From assembly GCF_026262505.1 (NCBI RefSeq), contig NC_067206.1:7096879-7160878 (forward strand): DNA of 64,000 bases. Reading direction: 5' to 3'. Below, piece by piece: positions 1 to 11,159 of the stretch. Numbering within the stretch: the first letter of the stretch is position 1; every line of letters begins with the position of its first letter. The position numbers were made by a program, and so were the translations under genes. The notes under the pieces are model-generated. The model was not told the DNA's origin, searched no databases, and saw only the letters and a list, made by a program, of their open reading frames with translations. This stretch comes from Trichomonas vaginalis G3. Lineage: Eukaryota; Parabasalia; Trichomonadida; Trichomonadidae.

Positions 1-1
1 T

Positions 2-1707
2 GGCAAAGTTTATATGGGTGAAACATCCAACAGTTCAGAAAAAGTTATTTTTGCATCATGGAATCCGATGAATTTGAAAGAATATTTTAACTATACAGCA
101 AAAATAGATAAAGAATAGGGTATTTATTTTCCTATGAAGTATTATTACATTGAAAATGGATTTGAGTTTAGAGGTATATTTAGTGTTCTCTATGAATTTC
201 ATTCTATGAACACATTCACATTTGGTGCTTATGATTTTTTATCACTGGTTGAAGAAGAGTTGCCAAATTTAAATCATGGAATTTATCATTTGAAATCAGA
301 ACCACTAATTGAAGAAAAGCAAAAAAGCGATATGGAGGAGTTTGTAATATTCTTCAAAGAAGAGGCAAAACAAGCAACAATTTTATTCAAAGAAAATGAA
401 TTAAAAACTATCGTGCAGTCATCTCTTAAAGAATATTATTCTCTTTTAATCTTCACAAATGCACACGAGTTCATGTTTGAAGATGGTTCCCCTGTTAACC
501 CAGTATATTCTTCAAAGCTTGGAGAAACCATAATATACAAAATTAAACCTATATCTGGATTCCCCACACTTGATATCCATTATGAATCGGCAAGATATGG
601 CGAACGCTCAATTGTTGATGTAGTATACAATATTTTTGATATTGCAGTTAAATTTCAAATTCGGTCAAGAGGAATGTTAATTATCATGTCATCCGTGGAA
701 TCAGAAATCTATCTTTTTGGTAATTTAGGATCAATGTACACTTGTCTTAAAGGAAATTATTTTAAGATTGATTGGGCAGAAAGCATTTTAGCATTTAATA
801 ACTTAACTCAATTACCAATTGGAGCGCAAATTGGAAGGTTTACATTAAACAAATTAAAATCAGAATTTGACAACCCAGATTTAATTATTAGAGATGGTGA
901 AGTCAGGACAATCACCGTTAATGAATCATCAGTTAATATTTATCCGTATTATGCCATTTTTATAGTGAAAGCGAAGTAGATATTAAAAATATTGATTATC
1001 ACTATAACATCAGATCCTACAATGGAACCCAAAATGTTACAATCGTTATGGAAGGATTATATGAAAATACATTTACATATTATAGAAAATCTTTCAATTT
1101 CGGCATCGATACATTATCCGACAAACCAATAGGATACAGAATTCGAAGAATGCATTTTCCTCAAGAAGTATATTCATATTATTCATTCTCAACAAATATC
1201 ACATGTTTAGATCAGGTTTCTTTTAATGTTACTGCTTGGACTAATGATCGAAAAGTCCAAAAGTTTATTGTTGAACCAGGTCAAACACTCACTTTGAAGA
1301 GTATTAATCTTCTCATATTTGACCCAATTATAAGCGATATCACGTTAAGCAGAATTATTTTTGATGAGCCCGACAAAGCCAAGAGGTTTGGAAATTTAAC
1401 ATATGATTTTTTGAATGCAATCTGGCCACCACAAACTCCAAATCCAACACCTGAACGGACACCTGCAATTACCATTATACCAGCACAAACAACTGCACCC
1501 GAAGAAGTAATCACGCCTACCAATGACCAAGGAAGCGATCAGAAGTCCAAATCTGGAAAACTAGGTGCTGGAGCGATTGCAGGAATAATTATTGGCATCA
1601 TCATTATTGCTGCTATATGCATTGGTGCATTTTTAATCATCAAGAAACATCAATTGAAAGTAGAAAAAGATTCTGAAGACCAAGTTCAATATATGAATAT
1701 GGTTTAA
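2..1707 (+). pseudogene. Broken gene for a single-pass membrane-anchored surface protein (5' end outside window)
   Basis: Three coding pieces read in order. Positions 2-118 end at an in-frame TAG. Positions 134-979 continue in that same frame (281 codons). After a frameshift near 960-975, the frame that contains the ATG at 1048 is already open from about 970 and runs to 1707. The last piece has a Thr/Pro-rich stretch (about residues 125-160 counted from 1048), a strongly hydrophobic Ile/Gly/Ala helix (about 173-198) and a short basic then acidic tail. This matches the layout of trichomonad surface proteins: large ectodomain, Pro/Thr stalk, one membrane helix, short cytoplasmic tail. I do not recognise the ectodomain family. 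One nonsense codon plus one frameshift suggests a pseudogene, though low-quality sequence could give the same picture. Confidence 0.55.
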
Positions 1708-2540
1708 TAAGAATTTGATTTTACATCGATTAAAATTATTTTTTTAAACATAGCATAATGAATATTATAATGTATAAATACAATAAAATTATCATAATAG
1801 CATGTGATTGCTTGTATCTGTTTTGTGGTGAATATAATTTACAGAATTAACAGAAGGAATGTATTTATAAATTAAAAATGCATAATCTGAGTTATCTGCA
1901 CAAAATTCAAGAAAAAAACATAAATGATTTTTAATTTCAGAATTATTTCGATATTGGAATATGGTGAGATCACATTTTCCGAATTTTTCCACTTAGATTT
2001 TCAATCCTTACTGTATTCTCTTTATATCCTTTCATTAAGTGAGACATGACTCAATTGCAATTTTATTTCATTTGAGCTTTATAGATCTAGGGGTTAAATA
2101 AATTGATATAATGCAGCAGTATGTAATAACTATTCGATTTTGAATGTCGATCTCAATTTTAAAAATTATCGTAAAAAGCAGTTCGTGTGTCGTGTAATTG
2201 AAGTCTAAATACATACACTGCGTGAGTAATAATGCAATTATTTTGAACAATAATATCCCAAATATAATTTCGGATTAAGTGATCACTTAATTGATTTATA
2301 GAGCTTTCATTACTATGGAGATATTTATTTCATACAACAAAAATAATAACAATAGACTTTTCCATGGTATTCAATAGGCGAAGCCTTTCGAAATTAATTT
2401 CTTTGCAATAAAAATAGAATACACCTCAACCCCATGACTTTGCCATGCCAGTTTAGGATATGAAAATTCAATGCATATGTGTAAACTTGGCATATAATCA
2501 CAAAAACGGTGACATTAAAAAAAAATCATCAGACACGAAT
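1708..2540. other. Intergenic, no gene seen
   Basis: This is AT-rich sequence between the convergent ends of the surface-protein pseudogene and the kinase. Only short open frames of unlikely composition occur. I see no repeats or RNA genes here. Confidence 0.5.
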
Positions 2541-3464
2541 CTAAGCAATTGTGTTCTCAATTGGACGTTTGACTCTCTTTGACATCTTAATGATTGATTG
2601 TTGGGCTGATCTTCTAAGTAATGTTGAATCCATTTTAATTTTCATCAAAGGAAGGGGATTGACAAAGTTTTCATCAAAGCATTTCTTGATTTGAAATATA
2701 TTTGGACGAGTCTGTGCGTCAAATCTTAAACAAAGATCAATTAATGTATTAACATTTTTTGGGACGAATGATATTTTTTCATGTCCGATTCTCATAGCTT
2801 CAACAAGGTATGAATTCTTTGAGCAAAGGAATGGAAGCTTACCGGAGAAAAGATAATAAAGTGTAACTCCTAAAGACCAAACATCTGCTTTGAATGGATC
2901 ATATTTATTATTCATCAATATCTCAGGAGCCATATAATGTGTTGATCCACAAAAATTGACTGAATTTTTTTCATTTTGTTTTCCAAATTGGGATAATCCG
3001 AAGTTACATATCTTCACTCGATCGAATTCATCAATTAGGATATTTGCTGGCTTGATGTCACTATGTGTAATTCCTTTGGAGTGCATGTAGCATAAGGCAT
3101 CCAAAATTTGTCGGGTATAATTAATGGTTTTATCTATTGGAATACGTGTGAATTCATCTAATCTAGAATGGAGAGTACCACCTGAGCAATATTCAAGGAT
3201 TATTGCTAAGTAATTCTCAATGGTAAAAACGTCATAAACTCGGACAACATTTGGATGGTTTAAATGTGTAAGGGCATTAACTTCTCGGCTGAATGAATTC
3301 AAATACTTTGATTCATATTCTGGATTTTGAGAAATTTTGCAGACAAAATTCATTTGGTATTTAGTGCTGCGAACAAGGTAGCAGCTCCCGAAGCCACCTT
3401 TGTTAATGTAGTCTAACAATTCGTAACCTTTGTCAAGCAATAAAGGTCGTATGGTATTTAGCAT
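2541..3464 (-). CDS. CAMK-like protein kinase homologue with NFG in place of DFG (probable pseudokinase)
   Basis: The 307-residue product is a single kinase domain (about residues 14-262) with a short basic tail. Visible landmarks are the glycine loop NKGGFGSCYLV, the ATP-site lysine in FVCKIS, the catalytic-loop HSDIKPANIL (HRD arginine replaced by Ser, Asp kept), APE as MAPEIL, and the subdomain IX DVWSLGVTLYYL. The Mg-binding DFG reads NFG (KICNFGLSQF), so the metal-binding aspartate is missing. By analogy with known pseudokinases, activity is expected to be absent or atypical. The fold and DIKPAN motif place it near CAMK/ULK-like Ser/Thr kinases. The ATG at 3464 is preceded by TCAATCT, a weak initiator-like match. 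Confidence 0.85.
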   Translation of the reverse strand: MLNTIRPLLLDKGYELLDYINKGGFGSCYLVRSTKYQMNFVCKISQNPEYESKYLNSFSREVNALTHLNHPNVVRVYDVFTIENYLAIILEYCSGGTLHSRLDEFTRIPIDKTINYTRQILDALCYMHSKGITHSDIKPANILIDEFDRVKICNFGLSQFGKQNEKNSVNFCGSTHYMAPEILMNNKYDPFKADVWSLGVTLYYLFSGKLPFLCSKNSYLVEAMRIGHEKISFVPKNVNTLIDLCLRFDAQTRPNIFQIKKCFDENFVNPLPLMKIKMDSTLLRRSAQQSIIKMSKRVKRPIENTIA

Positions 3465-4558
3465 TGTTTTAGATTGATTGGTGTCAAAAATCCAAAATTT
3501 AAAAAATTGGATTATTTAATGTCCTACTTTCCATATACAATTTATTGGATCAACATGTAAAATAAGAACTCAATAGAATATCAGAAAAATCTGAATGCTG
3601 TCAAAATCTTTGATTACGATTCTCAATTTATTGTATGTGATTTACAAAATATTTTTACACTTTTTAATTTAGGACTATCATGATGTAACAAAACGAAATT
3701 TTAATTTTTTTCTATTGTATAAAATTTTATTCAATACAAAACAAACCCGTTAAAAACGAAATTCAATTTTTGAGATCCATTGAAAAATAAGCATTGTAAA
3801 TTTGATCGCAATTAATGTTTTAGAATTACATACAAATGCAGTCAACAAATTTCCAAGTTGAATATAGCCGCCACATTTTGTAAATTTTTTATACAACTTA
3901 TCAAATGATATGTATTTATTTACAACCTCTTACCATTTTTTTTAATTGACAAACAATAAATCAGAGCCTTTTTTAATCCATCGCCCAGTGTTGAATACAT
4001 TCGTGTCATCAACTCTATTATAAGTAAACGGTGATTTCCAGAGAGAGAGAAAAAAAAATTGTTGTTCAATTGTTATTAAATAAATTTAGTAATTTTTTGT
4101 TTATAAATTTCGTAGTCCATGAATTAGGCAAAGGTATTCTTTCTGATAAATTGATGTCCTTAAAATTAATGAAATCGCAAAAATTAAATTCATTTGATTA
4201 TTTTAATAACATTTATAATGAAAACAGTGCAATTTCTATACATATCCTAATAAAAAGCAAATTTTCATTGAGATGTTAATTTTGATATTTTCTTCTTCAC
4301 GAGAGATAGTATTCGTAACGCAAAATTTCTTGCTTTGATGAATTGTCTCTAAAAGCACTGATTGAATTTGATTAAGTAGTTTAAAAATTTTTTTACCCTA
4401 ATCATGACTCTTGGTTATAGAAAAACAAAGGTTACTTTAAATTTAAATCTTTATCAAAAGATATCAATACAAAATATATTAATAAAAGGTTGTTCTTCAT
4501 AGTAAGACTTTGATAAAAGCAATATTCAAACTCCAGTTTATCTATGAAATACGTATAA
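3465..4558. other. Intergenic, no convincing gene
   Basis: AT-rich spacer. A small plus-strand open frame at 4031-4279 is Lys/Leu/Ile-rich with no recognisable domain and is not called. Confidence 0.45.
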
Positions 4559-4687
4559 TTAGAAACCAAAATTGGAGAAACTGCACTTCATGATACATTA
4601 AGAAATGTTTATAAATCAATCTCGGTTTCTTCTTTCATATATGAAAAATACAGTCACAAAGATGCTGATGAAAACACTATCCCTTAA
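4559..4687 (+). pseudogene. Possible ankyrin-repeat relic
   Basis: A 42-codon open stretch bounded by stops reads GETALHDTLRN near its start and HKDADENTIP at its end. These resemble the start of an ankyrin repeat (G.TALH.A..) and the loop of the next (N.KD..G.TPLH). There is no start codon or extension, so it is best read as a remnant of one of the many trichomonad ankyrin genes. Chance resemblance is possible. Confidence 0.25.
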
Positions 4688-4859
4688 GACAGTCATAAGA
4701 GAGAAAAATAACAGATGCACAACTTTTAAAGCTCACAAATATAATTGACAAGATTTTTTTTAATTCAATACATTATATCTTTTGATTAAGGCTTTCTATA
4801 TGAAATCGTTGTCAAAAGCTACACATTAAAGCATAAATAAATTTTTATTAACACGACAA

Positions 4860-5390
4860 TCAAATCCACTGAAGAGTAAAACTTGAGTCTGTAGTCAATT
4901 CAAAACTATTGAATAAATCATCAAATTGCTCTGGAGTTAAAATATTTTGAGGAGTGATTTCATCAGAAGATTGAGATTTCTTTCTTCTTCTAGTGCAATA
5001 ATTATCCATGCACAATGTATAAACATTATCAACATTTGCGTTTCTCCTCATTAACTTTCTATACTGGGATTTAACAGACACATCAGTTCTATTCTTCATT
5101 TGTGCTGCGATCTTTCTCCATTTTTTACCAATTTCATTAACTTTTTTGAGAATAAAATGATTTTCGTCTGGGGTAAATTCTGCGTGATTTATTCTCTGAT
5201 CAAGGTAATTTGTCCATCGATCTTTGCACTGCCTAGCACTTCTGGTTTCCATTTGTTGGGAAATATATTGCCAATTTATTGCACTTTTTTTCACAAAAAA
5301 CTTAACAAGCTTTGATAGTTTATCATCTTCTTGTGGTGTAAATGGAGTTTTGCAAGATTTAGAGTTCTTTTCAATATAAACACTCTTCAT
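4860..5390 (-). CDS. Myb-like (R2R3-type) DNA-binding protein
   Basis: The product is about 176 residues. It contains two SANT/Myb repeats: the first around FTPQEDDKLSKLV...SARQCKDRWTNYLD, the second around FTPDENHFILKKV...DVSVKSQYRKLMRR, with the spaced aromatic residues typical of Myb helices and a short acidic/Ser-rich tail. Small two-repeat Myb proteins are abundant transcription factors in trichomonads and several bind promoter elements. An upstream in-frame ATG exists at 5435, but a TCATTT initiator-like motif (5407-5412) lies between the two ATGs, about 20 bases before 5390, so the shorter start is preferred. It likely acts in the nucleus; its targets are unknown. Confidence 0.85.
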   Translation of the reverse strand: MKSVYIEKNSKSCKTPFTPQEDDKLSKLVKFFVKKSAINWQYISQQMETRSARQCKDRWTNYLDQRINHAEFTPDENHFILKKVNEIGKKWRKIAAQMKNRTDVSVKSQYRKLMRRNANVDNVYTLCMDNYCTRRRKKSQSSDEITPQNILTPEQFDDLFNSFELTTDSSFTLQWI

Positions 5391-5406
5391 GGGTGGACTT
5401 ATAAAG

Positions 5407-5412
5407 AAATGA
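5407..5412 (-). promoter_or_regulatory. Initiator (Inr)-like motif TCATTT for the Myb gene
   Basis: On the minus strand TCATTTCTTTA lies about 20 bases before the ATG at 5390. It fits the trichomonad Inr consensus TCA(C/T)T(A/T), where transcription starts at the A. Its position decides the choice of start codon. Confidence 0.5.
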
Positions 5413-5435
5413 ATTTTTGAATTAATTATCGTCAT

Positions 5436-6787
5436 TTTTCAATATCTTTCATAAAAATTGAATAGAAAAATTGGATTATAGGAATTATTACTTCAAATCA
5501 AGTAATAGTTTGAAAGCATTTCTGAACCCATAATAGCTATTGATTCCATATCCAAAATTTATCCATAAATATTATTTTTATTGCCTAAATTTGAGAAGAG
5601 TTTATGATTTTCAATACTATAAAAATGATCATGGCTTTTGAACAACTGGACATATAACTCATAAAGAAAATAAGCAGCAAACATTATGCCTATGACACAG
5701 TATTTGCAATGGATAAATTTGGCTCAATGTTTTACAATATTTTTGAGAAATTTATTTAATGAAATATTCAAAATTTCAATTTCGCTAATATGGATGATTC
5801 ACCAATCATTTTTAATCGTACTCTCGAATATTACTTAATAAAAAAATAAATTATTTTAAATTTTGATAAAATATTGCTTTTGCCAGATATGTCCCTTGTA
5901 TAATCAGTAAATTTTTGAATAAACATGATAATTCGAAACAAATACTTCAATGATTTTAATTTTTGATTGTTTGCCATGATTTTGTAACAGTTCTTTTGCA
6001 ATATATAAGAGAACTAAATTACTAATCATCTACAGATACTATGAATATTTTCCGGCAAAGTTCAGACAAAATTGAACAATTTGAATTCAATCTCCAATTT
6101 TATATGTCAAATACTTTCATACCGAATACAAACTTCAACCATAAAGCTTGCACATGATTTTGGTCAACGCATTTCTAATTTTGAATGAAAATTCTGCTTT
6201 AATATTCAAAAAATGTGAAAACTTAGGCTTAGGACATTTCGGTAATAATTCTAAAAGATACATAGGATATTTATGTTGAATGATTTTTAATTAAAATGTT
6301 ATTTATTTATTTTGAATATATATATGTATATGGCTATAGAGCTCAGTATAATGAATGAGTAATAATAAAGCAATGAAATTTGTTGGATTTTATAAATTGA
6401 GGCATCTTGTAAAAAGAAAACAAAAAATAAACACTCAATTATTATTTATTTCCATAAAAGAAATTGAAATAAACATAAAAATAACCGTAAAATACAAAAG
6501 TCCAACGATCCAAATTTTTGTATTGTTCAGAAAATTGAATGGTTTTTGCAAATTATCGTTATCGTCTTTTTGCAATTTCGACTTTTTCTGGCGACTTGAT
6601 CAAAATTATTTAGGATCCAAACTCAGAAATTATCTGTTAATACAGCAGCCTATAATATTATCATTTCTTTTAAAAATCAAAAATTTCCACCGAAAAATTT
6701 CTACGGGCGACGATAGAATTTGTTTGGTCGTTCGGTAAATGACAATAGATCGTCAATCATTTGTTTTACGATAACAAGTGTTACACA
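5436..6787. other. Intergenic, no convincing gene
   Basis: AT-rich spacer of about 1.35 kb. The only longer frame (6355-6738, plus) encodes a Lys/Ile-rich product with no domain signal and has a TATA microsatellite just upstream; it is not called. Confidence 0.45.
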
Positions 6788-7327
6788 CTACGATGAAATC
6801 CCGCCTGATATATATTCGGGATGACTCAAAAAGAAGTCAATAACTAATTGAGGATTAAATTCAATAAGAAAGCTATCAGGAACAGTCATTTCTTTACTTG
6901 TATCATCACAGTCTGCAAATTCAACTGAAAATTGACGCTTTGCTTTATTAAATGATTTAATTTTTGTTATTAGAGCTCCTGCTGACAGAGAGTTGTTTGA
7001 ATTTGCGCAAGAGGATCTAAAATTTAACGTGTAAGTTCTTTTACAGGAATCTGAGAGAATTTCGCTATTTACCCAAGGAATAAAATTAGGCGTTTCTGTT
7101 TCTTGATCTTTTGGCATGCAAGGGTTTTGATTCAGATATTTGTCGAGTACTTCAGGATATAATGACATTATTTGCTGATTAATCCAAACATTTACTTTTG
7201 CTCCGTTTTCTTGAGTGGCAAGAACAAAATAAAATGCTTTATCATCTACTTTAGTATCATATATTACTAAATCAACTGTTGAAATTGTACTAGGGTCTAT
7301 ATCAGGAATAGGCTCTTTTTTACCCAT
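6788..7327 (-). CDS. Small protein with two chromo/chromo-shadow-like segments
   Basis: The product has 179 residues. Two segments share a pattern of beta-strands followed by a Trp/Pro-rich turn and an amphipathic helix: about residues 18-65 (VDLVIYDTKVDDKAFYFVL ... INQQIMSLYPEVLDKYL) and about 123-172 (ITKIKSFNKAKRQFSVEF ... VPDSFLIEFNPQLVIDFFL). The helix 'PQLVIDFFLSH' resembles the C-terminal helix of chromo or chromo-shadow domains, which bind methylated histone tails or dimerise. The assignment rests on pattern alone, and aromatic-cage residues are not clearly conserved. An initiator TCACTT lies 9 bases before the ATG. Confidence 0.45.
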   Translation of the reverse strand: MGKKEPIPDIDPSTISTVDLVIYDTKVDDKAFYFVLATQENGAKVNVWINQQIMSLYPEVLDKYLNQNPCMPKDQETETPNFIPWVNSEILSDSCKRTYTLNFRSSCANSNNSLSAGALITKIKSFNKAKRQFSVEFADCDDTSKEMTVPDSFLIEFNPQLVIDFFLSHPEYISGGISS

Positions 7328-7336
7328 TTTTCAAAA

Positions 7337-7342
7337 AAGTGA
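7337..7342 (-). promoter_or_regulatory. Initiator-like motif TCACTT for the chromo-like gene
   Basis: Minus-strand TCACTTTTTT is followed by GAAAAATG, giving a predicted 5' leader of roughly a dozen bases. This is a good match to the trichomonad Inr and typical spacing. Confidence 0.55.
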
Positions 7343-7344
7343 CA

Positions 7345-8859
7345 AATTTAATTTGTACTCTGTCAGTTTTGATGAAATCGATTTGGCCCTTCAAAGATAA
7401 CGACAGGAATTTAGTATTGCAGTAGAATATATTTTGCCCTAAACTTTTTATACTTTCTTGCATATTAGTAAATTTAAGATCTTTTCTCTTTGTATTGACA
7501 ACTCTGATGTTTTTATATATCCTAGGAATATTGCTAGTCATTGCATAACTGTAAGTACCTGAATATATCGGAAAGCTCTTCTTCTCAGATACTTTTCATA
7601 GATTTGTACATCACAAAAGTATAGTGAAAGCATCAAAAATATTATGTATCTATATTTGAATAGTAATCCCTAACAGTAACAGCATCAACATTAATACTTT
7701 CAAGGATTTCTGATGATAAAATTATCATTTACATATGGATTTATGAATTCTTGGAAATGTTTCGTTCATATATTTTTTCGGATGCTCTTTTTCATAAACT
7801 TGATCTAGCACATGATAGGCTGATGGATAAAACCAATAACAACATATTATGTTTTTTCATTTGCAAATAACAAGCAAGAAGAATTTTTGTTGATAAACAT
7901 TTCTCGAGAAAAGTATCAGAATAAAGTATTCCCAATTCAAAGTAAAACTCAACATATTTTATCCATGGACTAATTGATTTAAATTTTGAGGATACAAAGA
8001 GAGAATATTGCATATTCGATAAGCTTCAAATCAAAATATCTGTTAAATAGAGTTAGGAAGCGCAAGCTCTTTACCAAAAAGAAACCAATATTGATTTATC
8101 TAATTACATGTGTATTTTGAACTTTATGAATTATGAAATTTATTAAAGTTGAAAGTTCCAGAATTTTATAAATGTTTTTATAAAGAATTTCAGAAAAAAT
8201 ATCATTACGACGGAATAGAATTTCCAAATTACATTTTCATTTTTCGAATCATTGAAAACTGATCGAAATATAAGCAAAATTAAAACAATTAGGACGAAAT
8301 TCCCTCCAGCATTCAGATGATCATGAATACAACAAATAATTTTATCAATACAAAATTGTTTATATGGATACCCGGAGAAACCATCAATATTGATTGAAAA
8401 ATTGAGAAAGATGAATGACCATTCATCGAATCATCCAATTTATATAATGTCGTTGTAGTTAGTTAGTATGATAATATATGATGATGAACGAAATTTGAAC
8501 AATCTTATTGAACTTTTTGAAAATCAAAAATCTACTAAAAATATAACTAGCATTAATAGATAAGCAAATAATATTTTATACACAAAATCTTCTTTTCAAT
8601 TTAATCTGATAATTCATTGAATCTCAAAAACTATGAATTTTTAAATAAATATTCATCAATGAGGGTATATATCATTTTCGGATTTTACAGCAATCAAAAT
8701 GTGACAATCCTTATCAATTAATTCACTATCCCCATCACTTCAATGATTTTTACGGTTCTCAATTTATTTTATTGCTAGATCCATTAAACATCAGATAATA
8801 TGCCAACAATTTTGAACAACCCATCAAGAAATTCAATACCTCTTCAATCTTATGAACAT
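7345..8859. other. Intergenic, no convincing gene
   Basis: 1.5 kb of AT-rich sequence between divergently transcribed genes. Short minus-strand frames (7320-7541, 7792-8013) lack recognisable domains. No repeats were found. Confidence 0.45.
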
Positions 8860-8865
8860 TCATTT
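8860..8865 (+). promoter_or_regulatory. Initiator-like motif TCATTT for the homeodomain gene
   Basis: TCATTTATTTG sits directly before the ATG at 8871, so the predicted leader is about 9 bases. The match to the trichomonad Inr consensus is very good. Confidence 0.6.
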
Positions 8866-8870
8866 ATTTG

Positions 8871-9311
8871 ATGTATTCTCCAAGCATGTCATCCAGCGAT
8901 TCCTCTAGTGACTACAGTGAATCTGATCATCATATTGTATTTCCTGACATCTATACACTCATGATGAGCCGTGGTGTCACTATTGACAAGTCAATGATGG
9001 GATTCTTACCAAATGAGGTCACACTCCCACAGCCTGAGATCAACATCGACATATCCATTAAGAAGAGGAAGGAAGGAAAGCGTACACTCTTCTCTGATTC
9101 CCAACGCTCAATTCTAATGCACTGGTTGAAGAATCACCAAAGTAATCCTTATCCAACATCATCCGAAAAGCAAGAATTGATCGAGAAAACAGGCTTAAAC
9201 CGCGATCAGATCAATGTTTGGTTTACAAATAACAGAGTTCGCCATGGAATGTCTTCTTCATCACATCACCGTGGAAGAAACACATATTCACACTCATTTG
9301 CTTTACATTAA
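8871..9311 (+). CDS. TALE-like homeodomain protein
   Basis: The product has 146 residues from the ATG at 8871. A Ser/Asp-rich N-terminus is followed by a homeodomain at about residues 71-130, starting KRTLFSDSQRSILMHWL. It has the loop SNPYPTSSEKQEL, whose extra residues and PYP are typical of TALE/KN homeodomains, and recognition helix NVWFTNNRVR carrying the invariant W, F, N and R. It is a predicted sequence-specific nuclear transcription factor. At 146 residues it is minimal, with no MEIS/PBC-type partner domain. Third-codon bases are noticeably more GC-rich than in neighbouring genes, suggesting good expression. Confidence 0.85.
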   Translation: MYSPSMSSSDSSSDYSESDHHIVFPDIYTLMMSRGVTIDKSMMGFLPNEVTLPQPEINIDISIKKRKEGKRTLFSDSQRSILMHWLKNHQSNPYPTSSEKQELIEKTGLNRDQINVWFTNNRVRHGMSSSSHHRGRNTYSHSFALH

Positions 9312-9616
9312 TCTCATACGTTATGTTTGTTTGTATTAAATATGTTTTCTAATCTATGTTAATTTCATTCTTTTTTTGAAAAGATTTTTAATTTAGAACA
9401 ATAGAATAAAAACAAAATCAGAGTTATTGATGTCAGTATAGAAATATCAGGTAACCATATACTATATTGCACACTTTGACGTTAATTTAATTTCATAAAA
9501 TTATTATGGATGATTTAATAAGAAATCCAAAAAATATTAAGGTGGCCGTTTCTGGTTAAATCCATTAAAATCTGGGAAACTCAAATGGTATTAAATTTTT
9601 TTTTCAAAAATATTCG
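9312..9616. other. Intergenic, no gene seen
   Basis: AT-rich spacer after the homeodomain gene, ending in a T8 run just before a GC-rich hairpin. Confidence 0.5.
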
Positions 9617-9664
9617 GGCCTCCGGCGGCAGCGCTAGCCCTTCGGGCGCGTCGCCGCCTCTGGC
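9617..9664. repeat. GC-rich segmented hairpin
   Basis: A roughly 48-base island of extreme GC content in otherwise AT-rich DNA. The 5' arm reads GGCC-TCC-GGCGGC-AGC and the 3' arm GTC-GCCGCC-TCT-GGCC, enclosing an inner GCCC-TTC-GGGC stem-loop. Paired blocks are separated by 3-base mismatched steps (TCC opposite TCT, AGC opposite GTC). The hairpins at 15008 and 45549 share the same TCC/TCT step and TTC loop but have different stem sequences. Confidence 0.6.
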
Positions 9665-10693
9665 CAATAACAAAACCAAATTATTTGCAGTTAATATGAA
9701 ATATGCCCTTATTATTTTTCCTAATTTTTTCCTCCTTCTCTTCTTTCTCTTTCTTTTCTCCTTTTCTTCTTATTTTCCCTTTATTTATTCTCTTTTCTCC
9801 AAGTTTTTAATTAAATATTAGAAAGATGTTAAAAATACATATAAAATAGTAGTATTAGTGATTTAAAAATCATTAGATAAAAATATTTTGTTTCTATTTC
9901 AATGTTTTCGATCAAATTATTCAATTTTCAAAATAAGTATGAAGCAAAAGAGTTTCTAAAGAGTAATATTACATTTCTCATCTCATATATTCTAGATCCG
10001 AATTTATACATACCAAAAACCTACTCAATATGATATACATTATTAAACTTCGCTCATAATTGATAATTTAACAGCTTTTTAAAATGTTAAACCTATTAAA
10101 TTTAATCTCTGCAATGTTAGGCTTGATCAATAAAAAAAAATGTAAAAATCGAAATTAAGTCAAGAGATATTGATGATATTAATAGGCGGGGCTTAATATT
10201 TGTAATATATCGATATATCCTTACACTATGCCATACAATTGAGATTTATAGAATCTGGGATAAAAAACCTTGAGGTAAACCACTGAGATTATGGTTTTGG
10301 CTAATATGAAGTGAATATAGTTGATCTTTCAATGATATATTTGAATTAATGCCTTCTTTTATCAAAGGATAATCTAATTTTGTGGAAGAAACTTTTATCT
10401 TAGGAAAATCGTATTGTTAAAGCACGCTGAGTCATCCTAGGAGAAATTTTTGCTAACCCATATATAATGGGGAACCTCTTCTTATTCCCAGAAAACATGT
10501 GTGGCATGGGGAAAATTGAGAACTTTTTTTACAAAATTGAGAGATTTTGTAAATAAATTGAGAGGAAAAAATGGGGAAAGAACACCAGAATTGGTAATAA
10601 AAAAATACATGAGATTCGCACGAAATTAGCATAGTATGCACCGCCATGAATAGTAGATGTATATTGCAACAGAAAATTATACAGGAAACGAAT
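9665..10693. other. Intergenic, no gene seen
   Basis: A pyrimidine-rich tract (about 9690-9810) followed by plain AT-rich sequence. No credible coding frame. Confidence 0.45.
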
Positions 10694-10713
10694 TTAAGGG
10701 AGGCTTACGACCA
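10694..10713 (+). repeat. Left member of a 20-bp inverted repeat
   Basis: TTAAGGGAGGCTTACGACCA matches the reverse complement of 13506-13525 perfectly, 2.8 kb away. The pair may be terminal repeats of a non-autonomous element enclosing the hairpin array. I could not find a matching target-site duplication. Confidence 0.5.
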
Positions 10714-11159
10714 GATAAGGTTCTCAATTTTTTGTGAAGTTTACAAGAAAAGTGAGATTCGTTAAGCGTTTTTCTCGTTGAATATTCAGTTTTCCCGAAT
10801 TTTCGTTATTCATAAAGCACCTCTATATTATCCCCTATCTACCGATATGATTATTTTTCAAAAAGCTAGCACATTAATGAATTATAGATCCAAGGTGATG
10901 TGATTTTTGCATCCCTGGGATGGACGATACACCCAAAGTGTCACCTTTTTTGGGATAACATGAATTTTAAATATCATGAGAGTTCTGCAAACCATATGCA
11001 CAATATCTATTCAGCCTGACTTCTTGTATATATGAGTTAGACTTCTTAAATATTGTGCTTGGGGCGATATAAGTATTTCCGAGATTACCATCGTGCTCTA
11101 TAGTATGCTACTTCTCCCTGGTTCTAGCCAGTTCCAAGGATATTGGCGTTCAAGGATTT

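Noticed and set aside
4031-4279. 82-codon plus-strand frame
   Set aside because: AT-driven composition, no domain, no initiator-like motif close to the ATG.
6355-6738. 127-codon plus-strand frame
   Set aside because: Lys/Ile/Phe-rich, low-complexity context (TATA repeat upstream), no recognisable features.
9585-9821. Open frame spanning the GC hairpin at 9617
   Set aside because: The product is a hairpin translation followed by a pyrimidine-tract Phe/Leu/Ser stretch.
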